A DNA stretch of 64,000 bases from Prevotellaceae bacterium MN60 (GCA_900199555.1 FZQZ01000001.1:557245-621244), one strand, 5' to 3'. Positions 8,816 to 15,633 are shown, counted from the first letter of the stretch. Notes: generated from the letters alone by a model not told the origin. Numbers and translations are program-made.

Positions 8816-8823
8816 CAAATATA
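8816..8823 (-). promoter_or_regulatory. -7 promoter box of the ATPase operon
   Basis: TATATTTG reads on the minus strand 13 bases before the ATG at 8802. No good TTTG -33 element is visible at 19-21 bases upstream; a TTTA lies at roughly 17 bases. The region is very A+T-rich. Confidence 0.5.
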
Positions 8824-8920
8824 CTTATTTTATTCGATTATAAACTTTATTCTCTTTTAAAAAATAGCAAACGCAATAGAATATTTAACCATTTTACACA
8901 CTTTTAAGCATCCATCCCTC

Positions 8921-9144
8921 TCAACAATAAGCATTTTTAACAGAAAATCTATTCAGAGAACATGGGGGACAGGTTCCTGTTCCATGCAGCTTTTCCAACA
9001 CCGATAGTATTTCATCCCGCGTCGCCTCCGAATACCTGTACAGATTAAGCAAAAATTAGTATCAAGCACTATAACCCCATGCTCCCATACTCCATTAATC
9101 TCTTCTGCAGTATATTTCTTAAATTCTGGATAATGCCTGTTCAT
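8921..9144 (-). pseudogene. Frameshifted, truncated PIN-like domain gene
   Basis: From the ATG at 9144 the frame reads an N-terminus typical of large PIN-like (DUF4935-type) proteins, with EEINGVWEHGVIVLDTNF (the DTN motif binds metal in PIN nucleases). The frame then breaks at an A5 run (9051-9055 on the plus strand). Adding back one base restores LNLYRYSEATRDEILSVLEK, which is exactly the conserved continuation of this family. The restored frame ends at 8921 after CPPCSLNRFSVKNAYC, far short of the several hundred residues expected. A palindromic repeat sits at the breakpoint (8961-8986), suggesting that the element marks the truncation. It is a decayed RNase-like gene beside the defence-like operon. 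Confidence 0.75.
8961..8986. repeat. REP-like palindrome, copy 1
   Basis: A 26-bp near-perfect palindrome, CATGGGGGACAGG followed by TTCCTGTTCCATG, overlaps the truncated end of the PIN-like pseudogene. The GGGACAGG core is shared with the element at 9912-9965. Palindromes of this kind are mobilised by REP-associated (RAYT) Y1 transposases in many genomes; no such transposase is in this window. Confidence 0.65.
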
Positions 9145-9232
9145 ATTATATAATTGCTATCAGTATTCTAGTTTCCTTGAATAACATATCCATATTCTCA
9201 GCTTCAGTATCTTGCCTAGAGGCAGGCTCCTG

Positions 9233-9499
9233 TCATTGTCCGTCTTGTGATTCATTAGATAGACTTTTCAGCCTATCTTCTGTTTCTGAAAGCTGCTGTT
9301 CGTGTCGAATTTTGCCCTCTAAATTCCCCTTTAAACGAGCTTCCGCCCACTGTCTTTGATAAGGAGCATTTTTAGGATTTCGTGCAGTGGCAGCATTCTC
9401 TTCTATGGCTTTCTTATCACCTTCTATCAAATCCTTTGCCTTTTCGCGCTGGGCTTCCAGCGTATCCTCGTCAAACGTGAATTTCTTATCTTCAGACAT
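9233..9499 (-). CDS. Small charged helical protein, unknown
   Basis: The 88 residues are mostly Glu, Lys, Asp, Gln and Ala with heptad-like spacing, for example KFTFDEDTLEAQREKAKD and ETEDRLKSLSNESQDGQ, and no Cys or transmembrane segment, so a helical, possibly coiled-coil, cytoplasmic protein is likely. I do not recognise a family. It follows the 92-residue gene at 9518-9796 after 18 bases on the same strand, so the two probably form one transcript. The short tail and lack of motifs leave open that it is a passenger in this decayed accessory region. Confidence 0.6.
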   Translation of the reverse strand: MSEDKKFTFDEDTLEAQREKAKDLIEGDKKAIEENAATARNPKNAPYQRQWAEARLKGNLEGKIRHEQQLSETEDRLKSLSNESQDGQ

Positions 9500-9517
9500 G
9501 ATTATGTTCCTTTTTCG

Positions 9518-9796
9518 TTAATCTAAAGGTATTATTTCATCCAAATTATATTCCTTTGTAGCAATATTCACTGATAGAATTACCAATTCTTTCACTTCTG
9601 GTCCTTCCAGTTGTAAGAGTGTATGAAACAATTCTCTCTGGTCTGGATGAAAGTCCTTATGTTCTCTCAGATAATTCTGCAATTCCGAAGCATTTGAATC
9701 GAAACTAATAAAATTAACGGCAAGTCTCAAGATTCTTGGTTTAAACTTCTTTAAGAGCAATTCAACTCTTTGCTTGTCTTCTTTCATAACTTCCAT
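9518..9796 (-). CDS. Small protein of unknown function (92 aa)
   Basis: No family recognised. The protein is predicted helical, beginning MEVMKEDKQRVELLLKKFKP, with a second start (MKEDKQ) 3 codons in. It has no signal peptide or transmembrane helix. It lies between a gene fragment (9802-9912) and the 88-residue gene at 9233-9499, all on the minus strand. Genes this short in a region with pseudogenes may be antitoxin-like or remnants; nothing in the sequence decides. Confidence 0.6.
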   Translation of the reverse strand: MEVMKEDKQRVELLLKKFKPRILRLAVNFISFDSNASELQNYLREHKDFHPDQRELFHTLLQLEGPEVKELVILSVNIATKEYNLDEIIPLD

Positions 9797-9801
9797 AACT
9801 T

Positions 9802-9912
9802 CTATAATGGTAAAAACTCACTGATTATTTTTTCTGACATCTGTTCAAATTTTGCATCATGGTAGCTTTTTGCAAGAGCTACTTGTTCCTTAAATGTACG
9901 AACTCGAGTGAC
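9802..9912 (-). pseudogene. 3' remnant of an unidentified gene
   Basis: An open frame without its own start reads VTRVRTFKEQVALAKSYHDA, then KFEQMSEKIISEFLPL and a stop at 9802. It is cut off upstream exactly where the second REP-like palindrome begins (9912). The amphipathic, coding-like composition suggests a genuine C-terminus whose 5' part was lost. Family unknown. Confidence 0.45.
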
Positions 9913-9965
9913 TGGGGGACAGGTTCTCTCTTTGAGAGTGTGGCGATGCAATCCTGTTCCATGGG
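9912..9965. repeat. REP-like palindrome, copy 2 (compound hairpin)
   Basis: The outer arms CTGGGGGACAGGTT (9912-9925) and CCTGTTCCATGGG (9953-9965) match the arms of the 26-bp palindrome at 8961-8986 but are separated by an insert that carries its own hairpin (CTCTC-TTT-GAGAG, 9926-9938). It abuts the 5' edge of the gene remnant at 9802-9912. Confidence 0.55.
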
Positions 9966-10131
9966 TTACATTCGATATATCACACCTTTAACTATGTTGA
10001 CTTTTGTCACGACTCAGCCATACATACATGTGTGATGGCATTCGCTGCTCCAAAAGTTGTCCAATACCTGTCAAGCGTTTCAACTGTCGGATAGTGGTTT
10101 CTCTATCTTTAGTTCTCTTAATGTGCTTATT

Positions 10132-10623
10132 CTATTTATTTTCTTCTGCCTCAAAAGACTCCACGAAGTGGAGCGTTTTGAGAGACTGAAGAGTATGAAA
10201 GGAGAGCTGATCATAAGTTTTATAGGCTTTCAGCTGCAAGATAGCGGCTTCAGCACTTAGGACGCCACTCTCAAAGAGATTGACGGTAGTGAAGACCTTA
10301 TCATTGGCTACAGGGCCTTGCACTAAATCGTAATCGTGCTTTCTTGACTTTCTACAGTCCGTAACAAAGTAGAGCCAAGGCTCATCGGCACCAGTGAATT
10401 GGCGAATCTTCCAATCAGGGTTGTCCAGATTGCTTTCGTCAAACTCAAAAACAGAAACAATTGCATGCGCTGCATTCTCTCGTTCTTTCTTTATATGAGC
10501 CCAGCGAATAGCTTGTTCCTTACTACTGGTGGTATAGAATCCTTTTCCAAAATCAGCATTTGGACGACCAGGATTCAATGAGGGATTCTTGACTGCTACA
10601 GTCGAACCATGATATAGTTTCAT
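10132..10623 (-). CDS. DUF3990 protein, probable ADP-ribosyltransferase-like toxin
   Basis: The 163 residues open with MKLYHGSTVAVKNP and continue with DFGKGFYTTSSKEQAIRWA (residues 24-42), the hallmark of DUF3990. The H5 and Y30 positions resemble the H-Y pair of the PARP/tRNA 2'-phosphotransferase fold, so an ADP-ribosyltransferase-like activity is plausible but inferred. The start overlaps the stop of the DUF3791-like gene by 4 bases (ATGA), which implies translational coupling, as in toxin-antitoxin or effector-partner pairs. DUF3791-DUF3990 neighbours recur in Bacteroidales and Firmicutes. About 165 bases behind the stop hold coding-like but unassignable sequence. Confidence 0.75.
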   Translation of the reverse strand: MKLYHGSTVAVKNPSLNPGRPNADFGKGFYTTSSKEQAIRWAHIKKERENAAHAIVSVFEFDESNLDNPDWKIRQFTGADEPWLYFVTDCRKSRKHDYDLVQGPVANDKVFTTVNLFESGVLSAEAAILQLKAYKTYDQLSFHTLQSLKTLHFVESFEAEENK

Positions 10624-11045
10624 TTCTTTCTTTTCGTTATAAAATGATGAATATCTTCCAAGACATATTCTGTACCTTGGGTATGAAGCAAATCATAGTT
10701 GTTGATGATATATTCATCTGCTCCACTGTCCTTGAACATTACCCAAGCACGCATACCACTGAGATGATGCTCTAAAGCATACTTCTCCAAACAATAGGTG
10801 TAAAACTCGAAGACCTCTTTAGGGATGCTAGACTTCTGACGATTGCGCATAGTCTCAAACTCTTTGTACAGGGCTTCTGTACTGAGATACCACCACTTAG
10901 AGCGCTCATCATAGAGCTTCTCATACATGGGATTGACATAGATGTACACCAAAGCATCATCCTTTGAGATTCTCTTTACTTTTGCTACATACTCAGCAAG
11001 ATGAGAAATCTTAATGGGCACTATGTTGTTTTCGTATACGCTCAT
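10620..11045 (-). CDS. Protein with two DUF3791-like repeats, partner of the DUF3990 protein
   Basis: The 141 residues fall into two related halves. Residues about 75-138 (FEFYTYCLEKYALEHHLSG ... YDLLHTQGTEYVLEDIHHFI) match DUF3791 well. Residues about 8-60 (IKISHLAEYVAKVKRISKDD ... WWYLSTEALYKEFE) show the same helix pattern with a diverged end. Most DUF3791 proteins are about 70 residues, so this is an in-frame duplication or a fusion with a related domain. The 4-base overlap with the DUF3990 gene suggests a matched partner, possibly the immunity or antitoxin component; that role is inference. Confidence 0.68.
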   Translation of the reverse strand: MSVYENNIVPIKISHLAEYVAKVKRISKDDALVYIYVNPMYEKLYDERSKWWYLSTEALYKEFETMRNRQKSSIPKEVFEFYTYCLEKYALEHHLSGMRAWVMFKDSGADEYIINNYDLLHTQGTEYVLEDIHHFITKRKK

Positions 11046-11094
11046 ATCTATGAATTATTAATATTTCTCCTCCATCCCTATTATATATTAGGAA

Positions 11095-11979
11095 TTAGAA
11101 GGTGATAGTTACAGTAGGAAGCCAGTCAGCATTGAGCTGAATGGGACTGACAGTGGTAGAGGATGAGTATAGGGCTCCTGTGAGCAGGGTGACTTTGTTG
11201 CGCTTGAAGGGGACGTTGGTTATGACCTTGTGGGTAATGACATTACTCTGGGCATCAAGGACGTCGATGGTGACATCTATATTCTGAGTATCTTCAGAAA
11301 GGAAGAGCATGGTAGCAGAGCTGGTAACCTGTCCTGCATCCTTAGTAATAGTTACGGCATTGTCAAAACCGTGATTGTCTGTTGCCAGACCGGTGGAGGG
11401 GTTGAAGGCCTTGGAACCTCCAGAGAGGGTCATGCGAAGCTTATCGGCATTGGGGGCCTTACCATCGGTAGAGGTGACAGTGAGCTGAGAGACAATGCGG
11501 TTGAGGGTGGCACTGAGGGCTAAGGGGTTACCACTAGTGACATCCACGGTCTGAGTAGCCACAAAGGTATCTTTGACACGGAGACCCGTAAAGGCGGCCT
11601 CAGTAAGACTGGTCAGCGTAAAGGGGCTATTCTCATTGGTGGAGTATGCTACGACGACCATGGTGTATTTGCCTATGGGCAGGTAGAGATTGAACTCTCC
11701 GAAAGACTGGCCTTGGGGCATGTCTGCTCTGAGCTGTGTGATTCTTTTTATTTCTGTATTTCCTTGATAGAATGCCAGGATGATGGCATTGATATTGGTA
11801 TAATCATCTGCTGTAGTAGCGGCGCGTGTGGGTTCAAAGTCTTCTTGAGTGACGTTAAAGCCATTGGTGTTTACATGGATGGGGACTAAAGTCTGGTTGT
11901 TGATTTCGTTTTCCTTGTTGCAGCTGGTCATCAGAAGTAGCATGGCAGCTACAAAGAGTGTTGAGAGTTTAAGTTTCAT
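11095..11979 (-). CDS. Fimbrillin-like (FimB/Mfa2-type) lipoprotein
   Basis: The 294-residue protein has a lipoprotein signal peptide (MKLKLSTLFVAAMLLLMTSC, Cys20 lipidated) and the layout of Bacteroidales fimbrial subunits: a first beta domain with YTNINAIILAFYQ, an LNRIVSQLTVTSTDG strand, and a C-terminal stretch VPFKRNKVTLLTGALY followed by a NADW-type end. Members of this family anchor or tip short fimbriae on the outer membrane. No other fimbrial genes (major subunit, usher-like protease) flank it, so the exact role is open. Its upstream region is made entirely of a tandem 96-bp repeat. Confidence 0.72.
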   Translation of the reverse strand: MKLKLSTLFVAAMLLLMTSCNKENEINNQTLVPIHVNTNGFNVTQEDFEPTRAATTADDYTNINAIILAFYQGNTEIKRITQLRADMPQGQSFGEFNLYLPIGKYTMVVVAYSTNENSPFTLTSLTEAAFTGLRVKDTFVATQTVDVTSGNPLALSATLNRIVSQLTVTSTDGKAPNADKLRMTLSGGSKAFNPSTGLATDNHGFDNAVTITKDAGQVTSSATMLFLSEDTQNIDVTIDVLDAQSNVITHKVITNVPFKRNKVTLLTGALYSSSTTVSPIQLNADWLPTVTITF

Positions 11980-11986
11980 TTTTTAT

Positions 11987-12268
11987 TTTTTAGATTCCGA
12001 AAATATGCGAAAAAGACGAAAAGAACGAAAACTAATATTTTCGGGGATTCCGAAATTTAAGCGATTTATCGGGCGAGTTATTTTTTTAGATTCCGAAAAT
12101 ATGCGAAAAGAACGAAAAGGACGAAAACTAATATTTTTCGGGGATTTCGAAATTTAAGCGATTTATCGGGCGAGTTATTTTTTAGATCCCGAAAAAAGCG
12201 AAAAAGACGAAAAGAACGAAAACTATTATTTTCGGAAATTTCGATATTTTAGTTATTTTTCGGGATAA
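11987..12268. repeat. Three tandem ~96-bp repeats upstream of the fimbrillin-like gene
   Basis: Units begin with TAGATTCCGAAAA at 11991, 12087 and (as TAGATCCCGAAAA) 12183, an exact 96-bp period. Each unit contains a run of CGAAAA-type hexamers (GCGAAAA, GACGAAAA, GAACGAAAA), then TTTTCGG, TTTAAGCGATTTATCGGG and a T-rich tail. Self-complementary TTCCGAAAA/TTTTCGGAA pieces would let each unit fold. The array lies between the start codons of the fimbrillin gene and the stop codon of the GxxExxY gene. Confidence 0.85.
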
Positions 12269-12269
12269 G

Positions 12270-12650
12270 TTAATAAATGTTTGAATTGAGTATTCTCACA
12301 GGATCCATATAGAGTTCATTGAAGTTACACAGGATTCCCAACTCGTAGTTGGTTATCGTAAGATAATTGCGAACCTGAGCCTTGTGAACATCTGTCAGCT
12401 CGCTCACAGCCTTCAATTCGACAATAATCTTGTCATAGCATACAAAGTCTGCTATGTATTGTGAGTCAAGTTTCTGTTCTCTATAGTAAACATCAAATCG
12501 TTTTTCTCTTTCAAAAGGGATATTTCTATGCTCCAACTCTATGGCAAGCGCCTCTTGATATACTTTTTCGAGAAGTCCTACACCAAGGCGCTTGTGCACC
12601 TCGAATATCGCTCCAACGATTTTTGACGACTCCTCTTTATATATAATCAT
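12270..12650 (-). CDS. GxxExxY protein (PD-(D/E)XK-like)
   Basis: The 126 residues contain the name-giving motif GVGLLEKVYQEAL near residues 23-35 (GxxExxY) and, near residue 76, IIVELKAVSEL followed by KAQVRNYL, the E-x-K and Q...Y positions of a PD-(D/E)XK-like core. GxxExxY proteins are small, sporadically distributed and of unknown function in Bacteroidota. The C-terminus (LCNFNELYMDPVRILN) departs from the usual NFG...KRI ending. The gene is enclosed by ATTCCGAAAA repeat arrays on both sides, touching the array within 1-5 bases at each end, which suggests that gene and repeats travel together. Confidence 0.8.
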   Translation of the reverse strand: MIIYKEESSKIVGAIFEVHKRLGVGLLEKVYQEALAIELEHRNIPFEREKRFDVYYREQKLDSQYIADFVCYDKIIVELKAVSELTDVHKAQVRNYLTITNYELGILCNFNELYMDPVRILNSNIY

Positions 12651-12900
12651 ATTGTTTTAAAGATTCCGAAAAGGCGAAAACTGATATTTATTTTTTAGAT
12701 TCCGAAAAAAGCGAAAAAGACGAAAAAGGCGAAAACTGATAGTTTCGAGATTCCGAAATTTAAGCGATTATCGGGCGAGTTGTTTTTTAGATTCCGAAAG
12801 TGCACGAAAAGAACGAAAAATAAATTTTCGGGGATTTCGGTATTTTAGGAGTTTTTCGGAATTAAATAAATTTTGTTTTCGGAATTAATATATTATTCTC
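12651..12900. repeat. Second ATTCCGAAAA repeat array, other side of the GxxExxY gene
   Basis: Units start with AGATTCCGAAAA near 12660 (short, degenerate), 12697 and 12789 (period about 92 bp) and share the CGAAAA hexamer runs and the TTTAAGCGATTATCGGGCGAGTT segment with the array at 11987-12268. The array fades into single TTCGGAATTAA pieces up to 12900, just before the manA stop codon. Confidence 0.8.
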
Positions 12901-12915
12901 GGGATGAACTATATA

Positions 12916-13956
12916 TTATTGTTTAGAGAAATGGAGGAAGCGGGTGAGTTTTCCCGGCATTCCTGTATCCTGATTATCGATGAAGGCATCAAGGAGGCGA
13001 GTGGTGTGATGCAAGGGGAGGACATCGTAGTCGGCAATGGCGGCAGGGATAAGGGTACTACTGCCTTGGCGCAAGAGAATCTCATCGCCCGTGCTGCGCA
13101 CACAGAGCTTACAGTCGCCCTCGATGCACATCGAGATGATGAAGCTATCGTATTTGCGAAGGTCGCGATGGAATGGCTTGGAGATTTCCATCACACGGAC
13201 ATCGAAATAGGGAGAGTCGATAATCTGTATCGCCTTGTTGGGGTTATCGACATACTCGGTGCGGTAGTTCTCTTCGACATGATAGTCGAGGGCTTGCGCT
13301 GCCAACTCGGTATGCAACTCGCGAGGCTTACCATCCATGCCAGGACGATTGTAGTCGTAGATGCGATAGGTGACATCGGAAGACTGCTGGACCTCTGCCA
13401 AGAGGATGCCTCCACAGATGGCATGGATGCGACCGGCAGGGAGATAGAATACATCGCCTGCCTTGACCTGATGGTCGGCAAGAACCTCGATGATGGTGCC
13501 ATCGGCTATGCGCTGCTGGTATTCTTCAGGGGTTATCTCTTGTTTGAAACCGGCATAGAGGTGACTGCCTGCATCGGCCTTGATGACATACCACATCTCT
13601 GACTTGCCCATCTTGCCGTGCTCGCGCTGCGCCATCTCGTCGTTGGGATGTACCTGTATGCTGAGGTCGCGCTCGGCATCGATGAACTTTACCAACAGGG
13701 GCAACTGGCCATGGTACTTCTCGTTGACAGCCTTACCCAGGATGTCTTCAGGGTACTCGCTGATGACCGAGATAATATCTCTGCCAGCAAAGGAGCCATT
13801 GCTGATAATGCTGGTGCTGGAGGGGACTGCGCTCACCTCCCAGCTCTCGCCAATGGGTTCATCGGTGGACTGCAGGCCTTTATAGACCTGAAGTCGATGA
13901 CCACCCCAAACTACGGTGTGCAGATTGGGATGAAACAAAAAGGGATATAGTGGCAT
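12916..13956 (-). CDS. manA: Mannose-6-phosphate isomerase, class I
   Basis: The 346-residue cupin enzyme shows VVWGGHRL near residue 16, GESWEVSAVPSSTS near residue 37, the zinc-site motif SIQVHPNDEMAQREHG near residue 95 and LPAGRIHAICGGILLAEVQQ near residue 170 with TYRIYDYNR after it. It interconverts fructose-6-phosphate and mannose-6-phosphate in the cytoplasm and feeds GDP-mannose for polysaccharide. It lies 12 bases after the UpxY-like gene, so the two are probably one transcript. Such coupling of a NusG-like regulator with mannose metabolism fits an exopolysaccharide operon head. Confidence 0.93.
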   Translation of the reverse strand: MPLYPFLFHPNLHTVVWGGHRLQVYKGLQSTDEPIGESWEVSAVPSSTSIISNGSFAGRDIISVISEYPEDILGKAVNEKYHGQLPLLVKFIDAERDLSIQVHPNDEMAQREHGKMGKSEMWYVIKADAGSHLYAGFKQEITPEEYQQRIADGTIIEVLADHQVKAGDVFYLPAGRIHAICGGILLAEVQQSSDVTYRIYDYNRPGMDGKPRELHTELAAQALDYHVEENYRTEYVDNPNKAIQIIDSPYFDVRVMEISKPFHRDLRKYDSFIISMCIEGDCKLCVRSTGDEILLRQGSSTLIPAAIADYDVLPLHHTTRLLDAFIDNQDTGMPGKLTRFLHFSKQ

Positions 13957-13968
13957 GTTAGTAATAAA

Positions 13969-15075
13969 CTATTTCTTTGCTCTCACGTCTTTTAGGATGG
14001 CGTGATAGCGTCTGAATACTGGGAGGCATTCCGGATGGGTATTGCGGTAGTTCTTAACAGCCTGGCGCCAACGAGCCTGACGGGTTACAACAAACAGGGC
14101 TATCATGAGATAGGCTTCCTGACTGGTTGTTGCCTCCTGCTTATCGCCCAACAGTTCGCTCACCTCCTGCTCGTAATGGTTACGGCGGCGCTCACTCTGT
14201 AAGAGATAGGCACAGATAAGACGCAGGGCACTGAAGCGGATGCGCTCATCGGCATCATCAACATAGATATGGTCGTAACTGGCTAAGCGCTTAAGGCGCT
14301 GCTTGTCATTGGCAGCCATCTCATCGGTATAGTGATGACCAAAGCGATGGTTTAACAGGTCGAGAATCTCCTCCTCATAGTTATCGATAGGATGATTGCT
14401 GAGCAAGCGGTCTCGCTCGGCATCCTCGAAAACGACATCACCCACATGGACATCCAAGAAGTTGATACTCTTGGTACGTCCCAAGATATTGAGACTGATG
14501 GTCATACAGAGTTGTCCGTGCTTGATGACTATCTTTGTGATAACGCCATGCTTACCCGTCCACGGTTCAATGGTGAGCATCACCTTATCGCCAATAGTAA
14601 AGTCGCATAAGGGCTGATCAATATAAAACTGCAGATGGCGGTCTTGTATGGTTGTCATCAGCATACGCATCTCAGCATCAGGAATCTTTACCACCTGATG
14701 GTTGGTATCGCGATAGTGATAGAGGTGGAGGCGTGACTTGCTATTCCAGTCGGAATGGACAATGGCGGCTATGCGCTCTTCAGAGGCCTGGATGAATACA
14801 AAGTTATGCAAGTCGCAGCGCAAGGCGCTGACATCTTGTTGGGGATCATAGTGTTTATCGTTAGTCTCAGCACTTTGTGATGACTGAGAGGCATACGTGG
14901 GAATATTCTGAAAAGGTACATAAAAGCGATAAGGAGGTAGTATTGGTTCACCCTCCTTGCGGAATTTTCCATCGCAATCTTTCTGCAACAGTGTTTCTAT
15001 CTGTTGTGGACTGGGATGGCACATCACATACCAGCAATCTGTACTTTGTTTGTTATTAATATTCTGTTGTGGCAT
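13969..15075 (-). CDS. NusG/UpxY-like transcription antitermination protein with C-terminal extension
   Basis: Residues 13-125 follow the NusG N-terminal domain: CWYVMCHPSPQQIETLL, a long insert with YRFYVPFQN, LRCDLHNFVFIQAS, then KIPDAEMRMLMTTI. Residues about 155-185 form a KOW domain (IGDKVMLTIEPWTGKHGVI). The remaining 180 residues, mostly helical, have no counterpart in NusG or typical UpxY (about 170-200 residues), so this 368-residue protein is unusually long. UpxY proteins in Bacteroides load RNA polymerase at the leader of their own capsule operon and prevent premature termination. The long structured leader in front of this gene fits that model, but this is inference. Confidence 0.72.
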   Translation of the reverse strand: MPQQNINNKQSTDCWYVMCHPSPQQIETLLQKDCDGKFRKEGEPILPPYRFYVPFQNIPTYASQSSQSAETNDKHYDPQQDVSALRCDLHNFVFIQASEERIAAIVHSDWNSKSRLHLYHYRDTNHQVVKIPDAEMRMLMTTIQDRHLQFYIDQPLCDFTIGDKVMLTIEPWTGKHGVITKIVIKHGQLCMTISLNILGRTKSINFLDVHVGDVVFEDAERDRLLSNHPIDNYEEEILDLLNHRFGHHYTDEMAANDKQRLKRLASYDHIYVDDADERIRFSALRLICAYLLQSERRRNHYEQEVSELLGDKQEATTSQEAYLMIALFVVTRQARWRQAVKNYRNTHPECLPVFRRYHAILKDVRAKK

Positions 15076-15293
15076 AGCTACTATTCATCCTTGTCCTTGC
15101 AGTGTTATTCTGCAGGACCAAGCCTCTGATTTTAAGGTTGTTATATTATACCCAACGGTTTGCCTCGCACTTGCAGAGCCCCGAGAAACCCGTAATGTTT
15201 AAGGTTTTCGTCTAACGGCGGGCTCACCTGTCTGACTCCATAACAATCCTCGCCCCATAGGAACAAGACGCATAGGAATCGGCTACAAAGGTA
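15076..15293 (-). ncRNA. Structured ~200-nt leader (or separate small RNA) upstream of the UpxY-like gene
   Basis: A minus-strand -7 box TACCTTTG lies at 15286-15293, leaving about 205 transcribed bases before the ATG at 15075, with no ORF. The RNA ends with a strong hairpin, GUCCUGCAG-AAUAACA-CUGCAAGGAC (one bulge), just before the start codon. An early CUUGUUC segment can pair with GGACAAG in the same 3' region, so two exclusive folds are possible. The internal part is G+C-rich with further pairing. It is not a recognisable TPP, FMN, cobalamin or tmRNA sequence. A 6S-like RNA is a possible alternative that I could not confirm. Confidence 0.5.
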
Positions 15294-15381
15294 CAAATTT
15301 ATTTTTATATACTTATTTAATAATGTAGAAAAAATACACAGAAAAATAAAAAAAATATGCGAGAGAGAAAGAAATGAAGAT

Positions 15382-15429
15382 GAGCAACCCTTTCGGATTG
15401 CTCATCTTGTGCGGAGAGAGAGGGATTCG
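15382..15429. repeat. Duplicated tRNA-Ser 3' end plus terminator, distal copy (possible att scar)
   Basis: These 48 bases are identical to 15519-15566, which contains the last 18 bases of tRNA-Ser, its discriminator and the downstream hairpin GAGCAA...TTGCTC. The copy breaks off inside the T-loop sequence (GATTCG), a common crossover point for tyrosine integrases. The 89 bases between the copies hold no gene. A past integration/excision event or a decayed tandem tRNA would explain it. Confidence 0.75.
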
Positions 15430-15518
15430 TAATCGGCAAAGCCGCTTTCACAAAGCGAAGCGACTGAAAGAACTCCCGACCGGGGGGTGAGACACCCTGT
15501 CTCTGCAAGACACAAAAA

Positions 15519-15548
15519 GAGCAACCCTTTCGGATTGCTCATCTTGTG
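15519..15548 (-). terminator. Hairpin terminator after tRNA-Ser
   Basis: On the minus strand GAGCAATCCGAAAGGGTTGCTC forms a stem (GAGCAA/TTGCTC) followed by a T5 run and TTGTG. It directly follows the tRNA-Ser 3' end and is included in the 48-bp duplication. Confidence 0.6.
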
Positions 15549-15633
15549 CGGAGAGAGAGGGATTCGAACCCCCGGTACCTCTCGGTACGGTAGTTTTCAA
15601 GACTACTGTAATCGACCACTCTACCATCTCTCC
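15549..15633 (-). tRNA. tRNA-Ser (UGA anticodon)
   Basis: The minus-strand sequence folds as a class II tRNA of 85 bases: acceptor GGAGAGA/TCTCTCC with discriminator G, D-arm AGAGTGGTCGATT, anticodon stem-loop GTAGT-CTTGAAA-ACTAC with TGA, a long variable arm (CCGAGAGG region) and T-arm GGGGGTTCGAATCCC. CCA is not encoded. It has its own promoter upstream. Confidence 0.93.

Noticed and set aside
10004..10260. Small plus-strand frames downstream of the DUF3990 gene
   Set aside because: They are antisense to the DUF3990 3' region and its remnant-like tail; no motif.
12904..13602. 232-residue open frame opposite manA
   Set aside because: It lies wholly on the other strand of manA, whose zinc-site motifs and length are certain; it is a shadow frame.
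15076..15293. TPP, FMN or cobalamin riboswitch, RNase P RNA or tmRNA
   Set aside because: None of their conserved core sequences is present in the leader.
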